Source: JAJEBT01 sp965214975 (GTDB lineage Bacteria; Pseudomonadota; Alphaproteobacteria; MPNO01; UBA830). From it: DNA of 64,000 nucleotides. Positions 1 to 8,054 of the stretch are shown here, piece after piece; the first letter of the stretch is position 1; each line of letters opens with the position of its first letter. Position numbers and translations under genes: made by a program. The stretch covers positions 2,232,001-2,296,000 of the forward strand of contig OZ244055.1 of the NCBI GenBank assembly GCA_965214975.1, read 5' to 3'. The notes below the pieces were generated by a model that saw nothing but the letters and a program-made list of their open reading frames with translations, did not search any database and had not been told where the DNA came from.

Positions 1-480
1 GAGGCGGTCGCCGGCTCGTCGGCGTCGGTGGTGCTCGTGCACATGCAGGGAACCCCGGCGACGATGCAGGCCGCGCCGCGCTACCGGCTCGCTTCCGCCG
101 ACGTCTTCGGATGGCTCGGGAAAAGGGTCGCCGCCTGCGCGGCCGCGGGCATCGACCGCGGCCGCATCTGCGTCGACCCCGGCATCGGCTTCGGCAAGAC
201 CGACGCCCACAACGTGGAGATCCTCGACCGCGCGGCGCTGTTCCACGGCCTGGGGTGCGCCGTCATGTTCGGGGTCTCGCGCAAGAGCTTCATCGGCCGC
301 CTGGCGGGCGTGGCGCGGCCGGCGGACCGGCTTGCCGGAACGGTCATGGCGACGGCGGTCGCGCTCTCGCGCGGCATCCAGCTGCACCGCGTGCACGATG
401 TCGCGGAGATGCGCCAGGCCCTGGACGTCTGGCAGGCGCTGGCCGACGGAAGGCGCCGCCGGGAGGGAGGGGACGGATGA
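1..480 (+). CDS. folP: Dihydropteroate synthase, C-terminal part (5' end outside the window)
   Basis: This open frame enters from the left edge, so only about 159 C-terminal residues are visible. DHPS condenses p-aminobenzoate with hydroxymethyl-dihydropterin diphosphate in folate synthesis. Three family motifs are present in order: VVLVHMQGTPATMQ near the start, DPGIGFGKT followed by HN in the middle, and GVSRKSFIGR with its phosphate-binding Ser-Arg-Lys. The stop overlaps the glmM start in an ATGA arrangement, the usual sign of translational coupling. folP followed by glmM is a common bacterial gene order. Confidence 0.95.
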   Translation, partial: EAVAGSSASVVLVHMQGTPATMQAAPRYRLASADVFGWLGKRVAACAAAGIDRGRICVDPGIGFGKTDAHNVEILDRAALFHGLGCAVMFGVSRKSFIGRLAGVARPADRLAGTVMATAVALSRGIQLHRVHDVAEMRQALDVWQALADGRRRREGGDG

Positions 481-1829
481 AACTGTTCGGCACCGACGGG
501 CTTCGCGGACGGGCGAATTCGGCCCCGATGACCGCGGAGACCGTGCTGCGGCTCGGCATGGCCGCGGGGCGGGTCTTCACCCGGGGCCCGCACCGCCACC
601 AGGTGGTGATTGGCAAGGACACGCGCCTTTCCGGATACATGTTCGAGGCGGCGTTGATCTCCGGCTTCACCGCGGTCGGCATGGACGTCGTCCTGCTCGG
701 CCCGATCCCCACGCCCGCGGTCGCCATGCTGACGCGCAGCCTGCGCGCCGACCTCGGGGTCATGATCTCGGCTTCCCACAACCCGTTCGAGGACAACGGA
801 ATCAAGCTGTTCGGCCCCGACGGCCACAAGCTGTCGGACCGTGTCGAGCGCCGGATCGAGGGGATGGTCTCCGCCGGCGGGCCGGACGGCCTGGCCGCGC
901 CCGCCGGCTTCGGCCATGCCCGCCGGCTGAACGACGTCCGGGGGCGCTACATCGAGTTCGTCAAGTCGACCTTCCCGCGGGAACGGCGGCTCGACGGCCT
1001 GAAGATCGCCCTCGACTGCGCCCACGGCGCCGCCTACAGGGTCGCCCCGGCGGTGCTGTGGGAACTCGGCGCGGACGTCGAGACCCGCGGCGTCGCGCCG
1101 GACGGGTTCAACATCAACCGGGAGTGCGGAAGCACCTGCCCGGAAGCCCTGACCCGGCTGGTCCGCGACAGCGGCGCGGACGTCGGGATCTCGCTCGACG
1201 GCGACGGCGACCGCGTCGTCGTCGCCGACCACGAGGGGACGGTGCTCGACGGCGACCAGCTCCTCGCGGCGATCGCCCGCTCGTGGCATGCCGACGGGCG
1301 GCTCTCCGGCGGCGCGGTGGTCGCGAGCGTGATGTCCAACCTCGGTCTCGAGAGACACCTGCGGGGCCTCGGGATCGGGCTCGTGCGCGCGCAGGTCGGC
1401 GACCGCCACGTCGTCGAGCGCATGCGCGCCCACGGATGCAACCTGGGCGGCGAGCAGTCCGGCCACATCGTGCTCGCGGACCATTCGACGACCGGGGACG
1501 GGCTGCTGGCGGCGCTCCAGATCCTGGCGGTCGTGGTCGCCGAGGACCGCCCCCTCCGCGACGTCGGCAGGTGCTTCGAGCCGATGCCGCAGGTTCTGGA
1601 GAACGTCGGCGCCGGCGCCGGCCGGCCGCTCGCCGCCGCCGCCGTCGTCGCGGCGGTGCGCGACGGCGAGCGGCGCCTCGGCGACGCCGGGCGGCTGGTG
1701 ATCCGGGAATCGGGGACCGAGCCGCTGATCCGCGTGATGGCGGAAGGGGAGGATCCCGAAACCGTGAGGGCGGTCGCCGGCGACGTCGTGCGGGCGATCT
1801 CGGAAGCGGCCGGGGCGGACGGGGAATGA
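477..1829 (+). CDS. glmM: Phosphoglucosamine mutase
   Basis: GlmM converts glucosamine-6-phosphate to glucosamine-1-phosphate in the cytoplasm, feeding UDP-GlcNAc, peptidoglycan and lipid A synthesis. The 450-residue length is normal. The start MKLFGTDGLRG is typical. The active-site serine loop ISASHNP lies near residue 100, the metal loop DGDGDR near residue 240, and the phosphate-binding loop RESGTEPLIRVM near the C terminus. The ATG overlaps the folP stop and its own stop overlaps the thiD start (ATGA), so folP-glmM-thiD-phzF is probably one transcript. Confidence 0.97.
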   Translation: MKLFGTDGLRGRANSAPMTAETVLRLGMAAGRVFTRGPHRHQVVIGKDTRLSGYMFEAALISGFTAVGMDVVLLGPIPTPAVAMLTRSLRADLGVMISASHNPFEDNGIKLFGPDGHKLSDRVERRIEGMVSAGGPDGLAAPAGFGHARRLNDVRGRYIEFVKSTFPRERRLDGLKIALDCAHGAAYRVAPAVLWELGADVETRGVAPDGFNINRECGSTCPEALTRLVRDSGADVGISLDGDGDRVVVADHEGTVLDGDQLLAAIARSWHADGRLSGGAVVASVMSNLGLERHLRGLGIGLVRAQVGDRHVVERMRAHGCNLGGEQSGHIVLADHSTTGDGLLAALQILAVVVAEDRPLRDVGRCFEPMPQVLENVGAGAGRPLAAAAVVAAVRDGERRLGDAGRLVIRESGTEPLIRVMAEGEDPETVRAVAGDVVRAISEAAGADGE

Positions 1830-2638
1830 CGGGGCGCGTGCTCGCGGTCGCGGGGTCGGATTCCGGCGGCGGCGCCGGAATCCAGGCCGACGTGAAAACG
1901 GTCACGGCGCTCGGCGGCTACGCCGCGACCGCGGTCACGGCGCTGACCGTCCAGGACACCCGCGACGTCCACGCCGTCCTTCCCGTCGACCCCGGGTTCA
2001 TCCGCATGCAGATCGAGGCGGTGCTCGCGGACATCGGCGCGGACTGCGTCAAGACGGGCATGCTGCACGGTTCCGAGGTCGTCGAGACGGTCTGCGACGC
2101 CGTCGAGGCCTCGGGCCTGCCCCTCGTCGCCGATCCGGTGATGGTCGCCAAGGGCGGGGCGCGGCTTCTCGAGGCCGACGCCGTGGAGGCGGTGCGCCGG
2201 CGGCTGCTGCCGGCGGCGTCCGTCGTCACGCCGAACATCCCGGAGGCCGAGACGCTGCTCGACGCGCGCATTGGCGGCGTGGACGACATGAAGGAGGCCG
2301 CGCGGGCGCTGGCGGCGCTCGGCGCCGGCGCGGCGCTCGTGAAAGGGGGCCATCTGGAGGGGGACCGCGTGGTCGACGTGCTGTTCGACGGCGGGACGCT
2401 CCACGTCTTCGCGGCCGAACGCGTCGACACCGTCCACACCCACGGCACCGGCTGCACGATGGCGTCCGCCATCGCCGCCGGACTCGCCGCCGGTCTCCCG
2501 CTTCCCGCCGCCGCGGGACGGGCCCAGGCCTACGTGATCGAGGCGATCCGCCGGGCGCCCGGCCTCGGGAGCGGGCACGGCCCGCTCGCGCACGGCCATA
2601 CCGCGGCGCCCTTCGACGGCGGCCGCGGAGATGGCTGA
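1826..2638 (+). CDS. thiD: Hydroxymethylpyrimidine/phosphomethylpyrimidine kinase
   Basis: ThiD phosphorylates HMP and HMP-phosphate to HMP-diphosphate, the pyrimidine half of thiamine. The 270-residue protein shows the ribokinase-fold features of the family: AGSDSGGGAGIQADVKT at the N terminus, VADPVMVAKGG in the middle, and the anion-hole motif HTHGTGCTMASAIAAGLA near the C terminus. The ATG overlaps the glmM stop. No TPP-riboswitch-like element is seen, as expected for a gene inside an operon. Confidence 0.95.
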   Translation: MTGRVLAVAGSDSGGGAGIQADVKTVTALGGYAATAVTALTVQDTRDVHAVLPVDPGFIRMQIEAVLADIGADCVKTGMLHGSEVVETVCDAVEASGLPLVADPVMVAKGGARLLEADAVEAVRRRLLPAASVVTPNIPEAETLLDARIGGVDDMKEAARALAALGAGAALVKGGHLEGDRVVDVLFDGGTLHVFAAERVDTVHTHGTGCTMASAIAAGLAAGLPLPAAAGRAQAYVIEAIRRAPGLGSGHGPLAHGHTAAPFDGGRGDG

Positions 2639-3410
2639 GTTCCCGATCTACCAGGTCGACGCCTTCGCCGACGAGGTGTTTTCCGGCAATCCGGCGGCCG
2701 TGTGCCCGCTGCCGGAATGGCTCGCCGACGACGTGCTGCAGGCGATCGCCGCCGAGAACAACCTCTCCGAGACCGCGTTCCTCGTCGCGGACGGCGCCGG
2801 CGGCCACGGGTTGCGCTGGTTCACGCCGACCGTCGAGGTCGATCTGTGCGGCCACGCGACGCTGGCCTCGGCGTTCGTGATCCTCGAGGGGACCGCCGGG
2901 GATTCGGTGTCGTTCCGCACCCGGAGCGGGACGCTGACGGTGGAGCGGCGGTCGGACCTGCTGTGGCTGGACCTTCCCGCCCACGGGGCGCGGGGGGCGG
3001 AGACGCCCGAGGCTCTCGCCGCGGGGCTCGGCGCGGTTCCGGCGGCGACTCTCGAGGGGCCGAACTACATGGCGGTGTTCGGGCGCGAGGACGAGGTCGC
3101 GGCGCTCGAGCCGGATTTCCGGCGTCTTGCCGAACTCGGTCCGCGGGGCGTCATCGCCACCGCGCCGGGCGCGGAATGCGATTTCGTGTCGCGCTACTTC
3201 GCGCCGGCGCACGGCGTCGACGAGGATCCGGTGACGGGGTCGGCGCATTGCATGCTGATTCCCCACTGGTCGGCCCGGCTCGGCACCGAGCGGCTCGTCG
3301 CGCGCCAGATCTCGGCGCGGGGCGGCACGCTCCGCTGCGAGAACCGGGGCGGCCGCGTCGGCATCGGCGGCCGGGCGGTCCTCTATCTCAGGGGGACGAT
3401 CAGGATCTGA
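2631..3410 (+). CDS. PhzF family isomerase-like protein
   Basis: The protein has 259 residues and the PhzF/diaminopimelate-epimerase-like fold. Visible marks are IYQVDAFADEVFSGNPAAVC at the N terminus, NNLSETAF with the family's conserved acidic residue, the repeat-type GHATLASAFV, and DEDPVTGSAHC near residue 200. PhzF itself isomerises a phenazine precursor, but most family members have unknown substrates and no phenazine genes lie nearby. It overlaps the end of thiD by 8 bases. Its last bases overlap the convergent MarR gene. Confidence 0.9.
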   Translation: MAEFPIYQVDAFADEVFSGNPAAVCPLPEWLADDVLQAIAAENNLSETAFLVADGAGGHGLRWFTPTVEVDLCGHATLASAFVILEGTAGDSVSFRTRSGTLTVERRSDLLWLDLPAHGARGAETPEALAAGLGAVPAATLEGPNYMAVFGREDEVAALEPDFRRLAELGPRGVIATAPGAECDFVSRYFAPAHGVDEDPVTGSAHCMLIPHWSARLGTERLVARQISARGGTLRCENRGGRVGIGGRAVLYLRGTIRI

Positions 3411-3927
3411 GGGGTTTTCCGCATCGCGGCGGGCCGCCGGAACGGCGTCCGGCGATGACGCGCTCGCGGTCGTTCTCGCCGATCATGCCCGCCAGCACCC
3501 GGCGGTAGCCCTGCACCGCCTCGGCGCCGGCCTCGCGGTAGGCCCGCGCGATCCTCTCGCGCTGGGATTCCGAGAGCAGCCTCTCGAGGGCGACGCCCTC
3601 GGCCGTGGGTTCGAGCAGCTTGCGCCGCCGGTCGCTTCTGCCCTGCCGCTCGGCCACGAAGCCGTCGCGCACCAGTTCGCCGACGGCCCGCGACAGGCTC
3701 TGCTTGGTGATCCTCAGGATCGACCGCAGCTCGGACACGCTGATTCCCGGATCGCCGCAGACGAAGTGGAGCACGCGGTGGTGGGTGCGGCCGAGCCCGC
3801 GCGCGGCGAGAATGTCGTCGGCGCCGCGCGCGAAGTCCCGGTAGGCGAAGTACAGCAGCTCCACCCCCTGGCGGAGGTCGTCGTCCCGCAGGAACAGGGG
3901 GTTCGCTGTCGGTTTCGCGCCCGTCAT
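3400..3927 (-). CDS. MarR family transcriptional regulator
   Basis: A 175-residue winged-helix regulator. The recognition-helix stretch SVSELRSILRITKQSLSRAV is followed by the wing-like VAERQGRSDRRRKLLEPTAEG, both typical of MarR proteins. The chosen ATG gives MTGAKPTANPLF; the open frame continues upstream but has no family similarity there. It is divergent from the aminotransferase gene across about 70 bases, so it may control that gene and itself. Its ligand cannot be inferred. Confidence 0.9.
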   Translation of the reverse strand: MTGAKPTANPLFLRDDDLRQGVELLYFAYRDFARGADDILAARGLGRTHHRVLHFVCGDPGISVSELRSILRITKQSLSRAVGELVRDGFVAERQGRSDRRRKLLEPTAEGVALERLLSESQRERIARAYREAGAEAVQGYRRVLAGMIGENDRERVIAGRRSGGPPRCGKPLRS

Positions 3928-3928
3928 G

Positions 3929-3957
3929 TTGAACTGTATGCCCGCAAATGCTAGCGT
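3929..3957 (+). promoter_or_regulatory. Candidate promoter of the aminotransferase gene with possible MarR operator
   Basis: TTGAAC (3929-3934) and TAGCGT (3952-3957) are separated by 17 bases and lie about 40 bases upstream of the aminotransferase start. Inverted half-sites TGCCC (3939-3943) and GGGCA (3958-3962) straddle the -10 box, a plausible place for a repressor dimer. This is pattern matching only. Confidence 0.4.
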
Positions 3958-3996
3958 GGGCAAGCTGTGCGGAGGCTCGTCGCGGAAAGGGTGCGG

Positions 3997-4881
3997 ATGC
4001 TGGATTTCCACGATCAGGACGGCCGGATCTGGCTGGATGGCGCGCTGGTGCCGTGGCGCGAGGCGCGGCTGCACGTGCTGTCGCACGCGCTTCACTACGC
4101 GAGCTGCGTGTTCGAGGGCGAGCGCGTCTACGACGGCGAGGTCTTCAGGCTTCGCGAGCACACGCAAAGGCTCTTCGATTCCGCGGCCGCGCTCGGCTTC
4201 GAGATCCCGTTTCCGCTCGAGAGGATCGAGAGCGCGACGCTCGAGACCGTGGCGGCGCAGGGCTACGCCAACGCCTACGTGCGCCCGGTCGCGTGGCGTG
4301 GCAGCGAGATGATGGGGGTCTCGGCGCAGAAGACCAGGATCCACGTGGCCATCGCGGTGTGGGAATGGCCGTCCTATTTCCCGCCCGAGGCGCGCACGCG
4401 CGGCATCGGGCTGAAGACCGCGAAATGGCGCCGTCCGGCGCCGGACACCGCGCCCGTCCACGCCAAGGCCGCCGGCCTCTACATGATCTGCACGCTGAGC
4501 AAGCACGCCGCCGAGGCGGAGGGCTACGACGACGCGCTCATGCTCGACTGGCGCGGCCTGGTCGCCGAGAGCACGGGGGCCAACGTCTTCTTCGCCCGCG
4601 ACGGCAGGCTGCACACGCCGACGCCGGACTGCTTTCTCGACGGAATCACGCGCCGGGCGGTGATCGGCCTTGCCGCGGCCCGCGGCATCGAGGTGATCGA
4701 GCGCCATGTCCGGCCGGAGGAGCTGCTCGAGGCCGACGAGATCTTCGTGACCGGCACCGCCGCCGAGGTGACCCCGGTCGGCCGCATCGACGACCGCCGG
4801 TTCGAGGTCGGCGCGATCAGCCGCGCGCTTCTCGAGGACTACGAGGCGCTGGTGCGCGCCAGAACCGACGCGGCCGCCTAG
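3997..4881 (+). CDS. ilvE: Branched-chain amino acid aminotransferase (fold-type IV PLP)
   Basis: A 294-residue fold-type IV aminotransferase, the family that interconverts branched-chain amino acids and their 2-oxo acids. The N-terminal block WLDGALVPW then HVLSHALHYASCVFEGER is typical of IlvE. The PLP lysine is expected in HAKAAGLYM near residue 155. The substrate region DWRGLVAESTGANVF and the phosphate loop TGTAAEVTPV follow. The ATG at 3997 was chosen because GGAAAGG lies 6 bases upstream; an in-frame ATG at 3967 would add ten residues. D-amino acid aminotransferase and 4-amino-4-deoxychorismate lyase share the fold, so substrate is inferred. Confidence 0.88.
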   Translation: MLDFHDQDGRIWLDGALVPWREARLHVLSHALHYASCVFEGERVYDGEVFRLREHTQRLFDSAAALGFEIPFPLERIESATLETVAAQGYANAYVRPVAWRGSEMMGVSAQKTRIHVAIAVWEWPSYFPPEARTRGIGLKTAKWRRPAPDTAPVHAKAAGLYMICTLSKHAAEAEGYDDALMLDWRGLVAESTGANVFFARDGRLHTPTPDCFLDGITRRAVIGLAAARGIEVIERHVRPEELLEADEIFVTGTAAEVTPVGRIDDRRFEVGAISRALLEDYEALVRARTDAAA

Positions 4882-5082
4882 CGTCGCGTCCCGGAGGCGC
4901 GTGGGCAGGGCCGCCGGGCTTCGGGGAGGGCGGACCCGGCGGCTGCGGTCCGCGCCAGGGGGGCGGCCCCGGCGCCGCGACGGCCGGACGGAGTCCCGGG
5001 GACGGCCCCTTCGCGGCGCGACGGCCTCGTCGTGCATCCACCGGGGCGGCCCGGGCGCCCGGAGCGACGGGGAGGCAGCCGA

Positions 5083-5985
5083 GTGACCGACACCGGCGAG
5101 ACTCTTCCGGGCGGCCGGACCGTCGTGTACGAGGCGCCCGACGGCGACGCGCGGGTGGACGTGCGTCTGGAGCGGGAGACCGTCTGGCTGTCGCGACGGG
5201 GCATGGCGGCCGTGTTCGGCACCACGCCCGAGAACATCCTGATCCATCTGCGCAACGTGTTTTCCGGCGAGGAGCTGGAGGCCGCGGCGGCGACCAGGGA
5301 TTTCCCGGTCGTTCGGACGGAGGGCGGACGGCGGGCCGGACGCCGCATCCGGCACTACAGCCTGGATGCGGTCGTTTCCGTCGGCCACCGGGTGAATCCG
5401 GAGCGGGGCGCGCACTTCCGTCAATGGGCCGCCCGCACCCTGCGGAGCGGGATGCCGCCGGACGATGCCGGCGAAGCCGTTCCCGAACTGATCGCGAGGT
5501 ATGCCGACACCTGGCGCCTGCTCCTGGAATACGACGAGGATCGACTGGGGACGCCGTCCGGCACGGAGCCGGTTGCCGGCGCGCTCGATCCCGATCGCGC
5601 GATCGGGGCGATCGAGGCGTTCAGGCGCGAACTCTCGGCAAGAGGCGAGGCGTCGGCGCTCTTCGGCAACCGGCGGGACGACGCCTTGGAAGCGATTCTC
5701 GGAAACGTCGAGCAGACCATGTCCGGTGAACCGCTCTATCGCAGCCGGGAGGAGAAGGCGGCGCACCTGCTCTACTTCATCGTGAAGGACCATCCCTTCA
5801 CGGACGGCAACAAGCGGATCGGCGCCCTTCTGTTCCTGCTCTACCTGGCGCAGGAGGGCGTTTCGCACCGGCTCGATCCCCGTGCACTGACCGCGCTCAC
5901 CCTGTTGATCGCCGAGAGCAGGCCGGCCAGCAAGGATCTGATGATCCGTCTCGTCGTGAGTCTCCTGACGGCTTCCGCCGAGTGA
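5083..5985 (+). CDS. RhuM-like protein with C-terminal Fic/Doc domain
   Basis: A 300-residue two-part protein. The N-terminal half resembles the virulence RhuM family (VWLSRRGMAAVFGTTPENILIH, then RHYSLDAVVSVGHRVN and FRQWA). The C-terminal half has the full Fic motif HPFTDGNKRIGALLFLLYL near residue 245, including the catalytic histidine and the GN-R anion site. Fic proteins usually transfer AMP or other nucleotide groups onto protein hydroxyls. The GTG start is supported by GGAGG 7 bases upstream; ATG codons further upstream lack a site. No inhibitory (S/T)xxxE(G/N) motif was identified. It converges with a zeta-like kinase gene, a toxin-rich context. Confidence 0.88.
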   Translation: MTDTGETLPGGRTVVYEAPDGDARVDVRLERETVWLSRRGMAAVFGTTPENILIHLRNVFSGEELEAAAATRDFPVVRTEGGRRAGRRIRHYSLDAVVSVGHRVNPERGAHFRQWAARTLRSGMPPDDAGEAVPELIARYADTWRLLLEYDEDRLGTPSGTEPVAGALDPDRAIGAIEAFRRELSARGEASALFGNRRDDALEAILGNVEQTMSGEPLYRSREEKAAHLLYFIVKDHPFTDGNKRIGALLFLLYLAQEGVSHRLDPRALTALTLLIAESRPASKDLMIRLVVSLLTASAE

Positions 5986-6570
5986 CCGCCCTCGCCCGGT
6001 CCGGCGTCGGGGCCTCCGCCCCCGAACGGCCCGAGGGGCCGGGCCGGAGCGTTGCCCGCGGCCGGATCCCGCTCCCGATGGGCCGGGCGCGAAGCGCGCG
6101 GACCATGGGCCGGTCGGGGTTGGAGTTGTCGTAGACCACCGCCTCGTCAGACCCCGCAATGGCGGCAGGCAGGTTGGCCAGCGACCGGTGGAAGCGCCGT
6201 CTCGCGTCCGGTTCCGGAACATCGTGACCGCCGAGCGCGACACGGTTGCGGATGCGGTCGAGCGCCTGTTCAGGCGCATCGACAGACATGTAGTGGAGCA
6301 CGGTCCGGTAGCCCATCGCCCGCGCGGTCTCCATGTGGCGGAGAACGCCGTGACCGGCGAGCGTGGTTTCCAGCAGATGGCTTCTGCCCGCGTGCAGTGC
6401 GTCCCGGCGTCGTCGCAACGCTTCGCGCGCCGCCTGTCCGGGACTGTCCGGCGGGACGCTTCGCGCGACCGCATCGGGATCGATCATCTCCACGCCCGGA
6501 ACCACGTGGTGCGTGTCAGGGTGGACTTGCCGCTCCCGTTCGGGCCGGCGACAACGTGGAGCGTCGGCAT
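5897..6570 (-). pseudogene. Zeta-toxin-like AAA ATPase, frameshifted after the P-loop
   Basis: An ATG at 6570 opens a frame reading MPTLHVVAGPNGSGKST, a Walker A of the zeta-toxin/predicted ABC-type ATPase family, but this frame stops after 28 codons. In the neighbouring frame the same family continues without interruption: GVEMIDPDAVARS, then LLETTLAGHGVLRHMETARAMGY, HYMSVDAPEQALDRIRNRVALGGHDVP and VYDNSNPDRP. Joining them needs one 1-base shift between about 6505 and 6520. The tail overlaps the 3' end of the Fic gene. It is either inactivated or carries a sequence error. Confidence 0.8.
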
Positions 6571-6594
6571 CGCGGGGAGCGTCGGCTGGGCCGA

Positions 6595-6834
6595 TCAGGC
6601 GGATTTCCGGTTCGGCGGTCGGATCACCCGGTCACCGTCCTTGGTCCGCGCGATGTAGGCACCGTCCGACCGGACTCCGTAAAGCGTTCCCCCGGCCTCG
6701 AGCTGGGCCGCGAGATCCGCCTTTATCTGTTCCCGCCAGTCCTTGGGACGACCCGGTATGTCGGGCGGCGACTCTTTCGTTTTCTCGGGCTTCAGCATGG
6801 CGCCGACTGTACTTCCAATTCCCTTTGCATTCAA
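6595..6834 (-). CDS. Small protein upstream of the zeta-like kinase
   Basis: A 79-codon frame, or 67 codons if the ATG at 6798 is used. It reads KDWREQIKADLAAQLEAGG then YIARTKDGDRVIRPPN, a compact hydrophilic protein. It ends about 25 bases before the kinase start and is probably co-transcribed with it. This is the position expected for a toxin partner, but I do not recognise the family well enough to call it an antitoxin. Neither start has a strong ribosome-binding site. Confidence 0.55.
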   Translation of the reverse strand: MNAKGIGSTVGAMLKPEKTKESPPDIPGRPKDWREQIKADLAAQLEAGGTLYGVRSDGAYIARTKDGDRVIRPPNRKSA

Positions 6835-7329
6835 TGCGCCTGATGCGCCATCACGGGATGTCCGCCATGGTGGGGCCTATCGACAGGCGTGAAGAGGCCC
6901 GTGATCCGCTCGGGGAATTCCTCGCGCAACCCGCCGACCGGTCGCCTTCCCGTTCCGGCCTCGTCGATCCAACCTGTCTCACCGGCCGCCTCGCAGCCGA
7001 ACCCGACACGGCCAAGTCTTGCGTATGCCATGCAGGAACCCCATGCGCCTTCGCCTCTCCCGTCCTGTCGCCTCCCTTTTCCGTTGAGGGCGGGATGCTG
7101 CACGGTCATCGAGCGACGGCATGCCGGTCCGCGCGAAACCGAACGTCCGGCCGGGTTCTCCCGGATCCCGGCCGGCGGCGCGACCGGGCCCGGCGATCGC
7201 TGCCGTCTTCCGCCGTCGGGCGGCCTTCGGCCCGGGAGCCTCCGCCCCGGGACGTTTCCGGGCCCGGCATGGCGCCGGAAACCGCCAGGCATCCGGAATC
7301 CCGCGTGTCGTGTCCGTGCGACGCGGCCT
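6835..7329. other. Intergenic stretch with no supported gene
   Basis: About 500 bases between the small toxin-partner gene and moaE. Open frames exist on both strands, but none shows a recognisable domain or a convincing start site. I see no tRNA, repeat array or clear promoter. It may hold decayed sequence. Confidence 0.5.
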
Positions 7330-7797
7330 TCAGCCTTTCCGCGGCGCGGGATCCGGGACGCCGCCGGGCCCGGCGGCGTTTTCCGGGGACTGGCTCACCC
7401 ATGTCGGTCCGGAAGCCCGGTCCTCGAGCTTCCAGAAGGGCGCGCCGGTCTTGAGCCAGTCGATCAGGAACTGGCAGCTTTCCAGCGCCGCCGCGCGGTG
7501 CGCCGAGGCGGTGACGACGAGAACGATCCGGTCGCCGGGCTCGAGGCGCCCGTGGCGGTGCACGACGAGAACGTCGAGCAGCGGCCATCTGGCCCGGGCC
7601 TCGGCCTCGGCCTTCGCGAGCTGCCTTTCCGTCATTCCCGGGTAGTGCTCCAGGGTCATCGCGCGGACCGTCTCCCCGTCGGCGACGTCGCGCACGAGAC
7701 CGACGAAGCTCGCGACCCCGCCGATGTCCGCGCGCCCGTCCGCGATCCCGGCGATCTCGGCGCCGACGTCGAAGTCCCCTTCCTGGACCCGGATCAT
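7330..7797 (-). CDS. moaE: Molybdopterin synthase catalytic subunit
   Basis: MoaE joins with thiocarboxylated MoaD to convert cyclic pyranopterin monophosphate to molybdopterin. The 155-residue protein has GGVASFVGLVRD, LEHYPGMTERQL, VVHRHGRLEPGDRIVLV and HRAAALESCQFLIDWLKT with the active-site Lys region before PFWKLE, all in the expected order. It starts 5 bases after the moaD stop, consistent with the two subunits being made together. The C-terminal tail is slightly longer than usual. Confidence 0.95.
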   Translation of the reverse strand: MIRVQEGDFDVGAEIAGIADGRADIGGVASFVGLVRDVADGETVRAMTLEHYPGMTERQLAKAEAEARARWPLLDVLVVHRHGRLEPGDRIVLVVTASAHRAAALESCQFLIDWLKTGAPFWKLEDRASGPTWVSQSPENAAGPGGVPDPAPRKG

Positions 7798-7802
7798 CCG
7801 TC

Positions 7803-8054
7803 TCAGCCTCCCGTCATCGGCGGGAAGAACGCGACCTCGTCGCCGTCGGCCACCGGCGCGCCGGGCGGCGCGATTTCCTGGTTGACCGCCGCGCGCACCA
7901 CGGCGGCGTTCTCGAACGCGCGCGCGTAGCCGCCGCCGCGGGCCTTGAGATGTTCCATCAGCGCGGCCACGTCGCCGACGTCCCCGGGCAGTTCGACGTC
8001 CTCCTCCGCGGTTCCGATCCGCGAGCGCACCCATCCGAAGTACAGGATCCGCAT
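7803..8054 (-). CDS. moaD: Molybdopterin synthase sulfur carrier subunit
   Basis: An 83-residue ubiquitin-like protein starting MRILYFGWVRSRIG and ending with the essential Gly-Gly, which is adenylated and thiocarboxylated to donate sulfur. VNQEIAPPGAPVADGDEVAFFPP before the terminus is typical of MoaD. Its ATG shares one base with the moeA stop (TGATG), implying translational coupling. Confidence 0.95.
   Translation of the reverse strand: MRILYFGWVRSRIGTAEEDVELPGDVGDVAALMEHLKARGGGYARAFENAAVVRAAVNQEIAPPGAPVADGDEVAFFPPMTGG

Noticed and set aside
1826..2638. TPP riboswitch controlling thiD
   Set aside because: thiD overlaps glmM and has no leader in which a riboswitch could lie.
3400..6474. 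A 1024-codon minus-strand open frame
   Set aside because: Only its last 175 codons encode a recognisable protein (MarR). The rest lies antisense to the aminotransferase and Fic genes; long antisense frames are expected at this GC content.
6831..7292. A 153-codon minus-strand frame in the gap before moaE
   Set aside because: No family similarity, no ribosome-binding site and uneven composition; left as unsupported.
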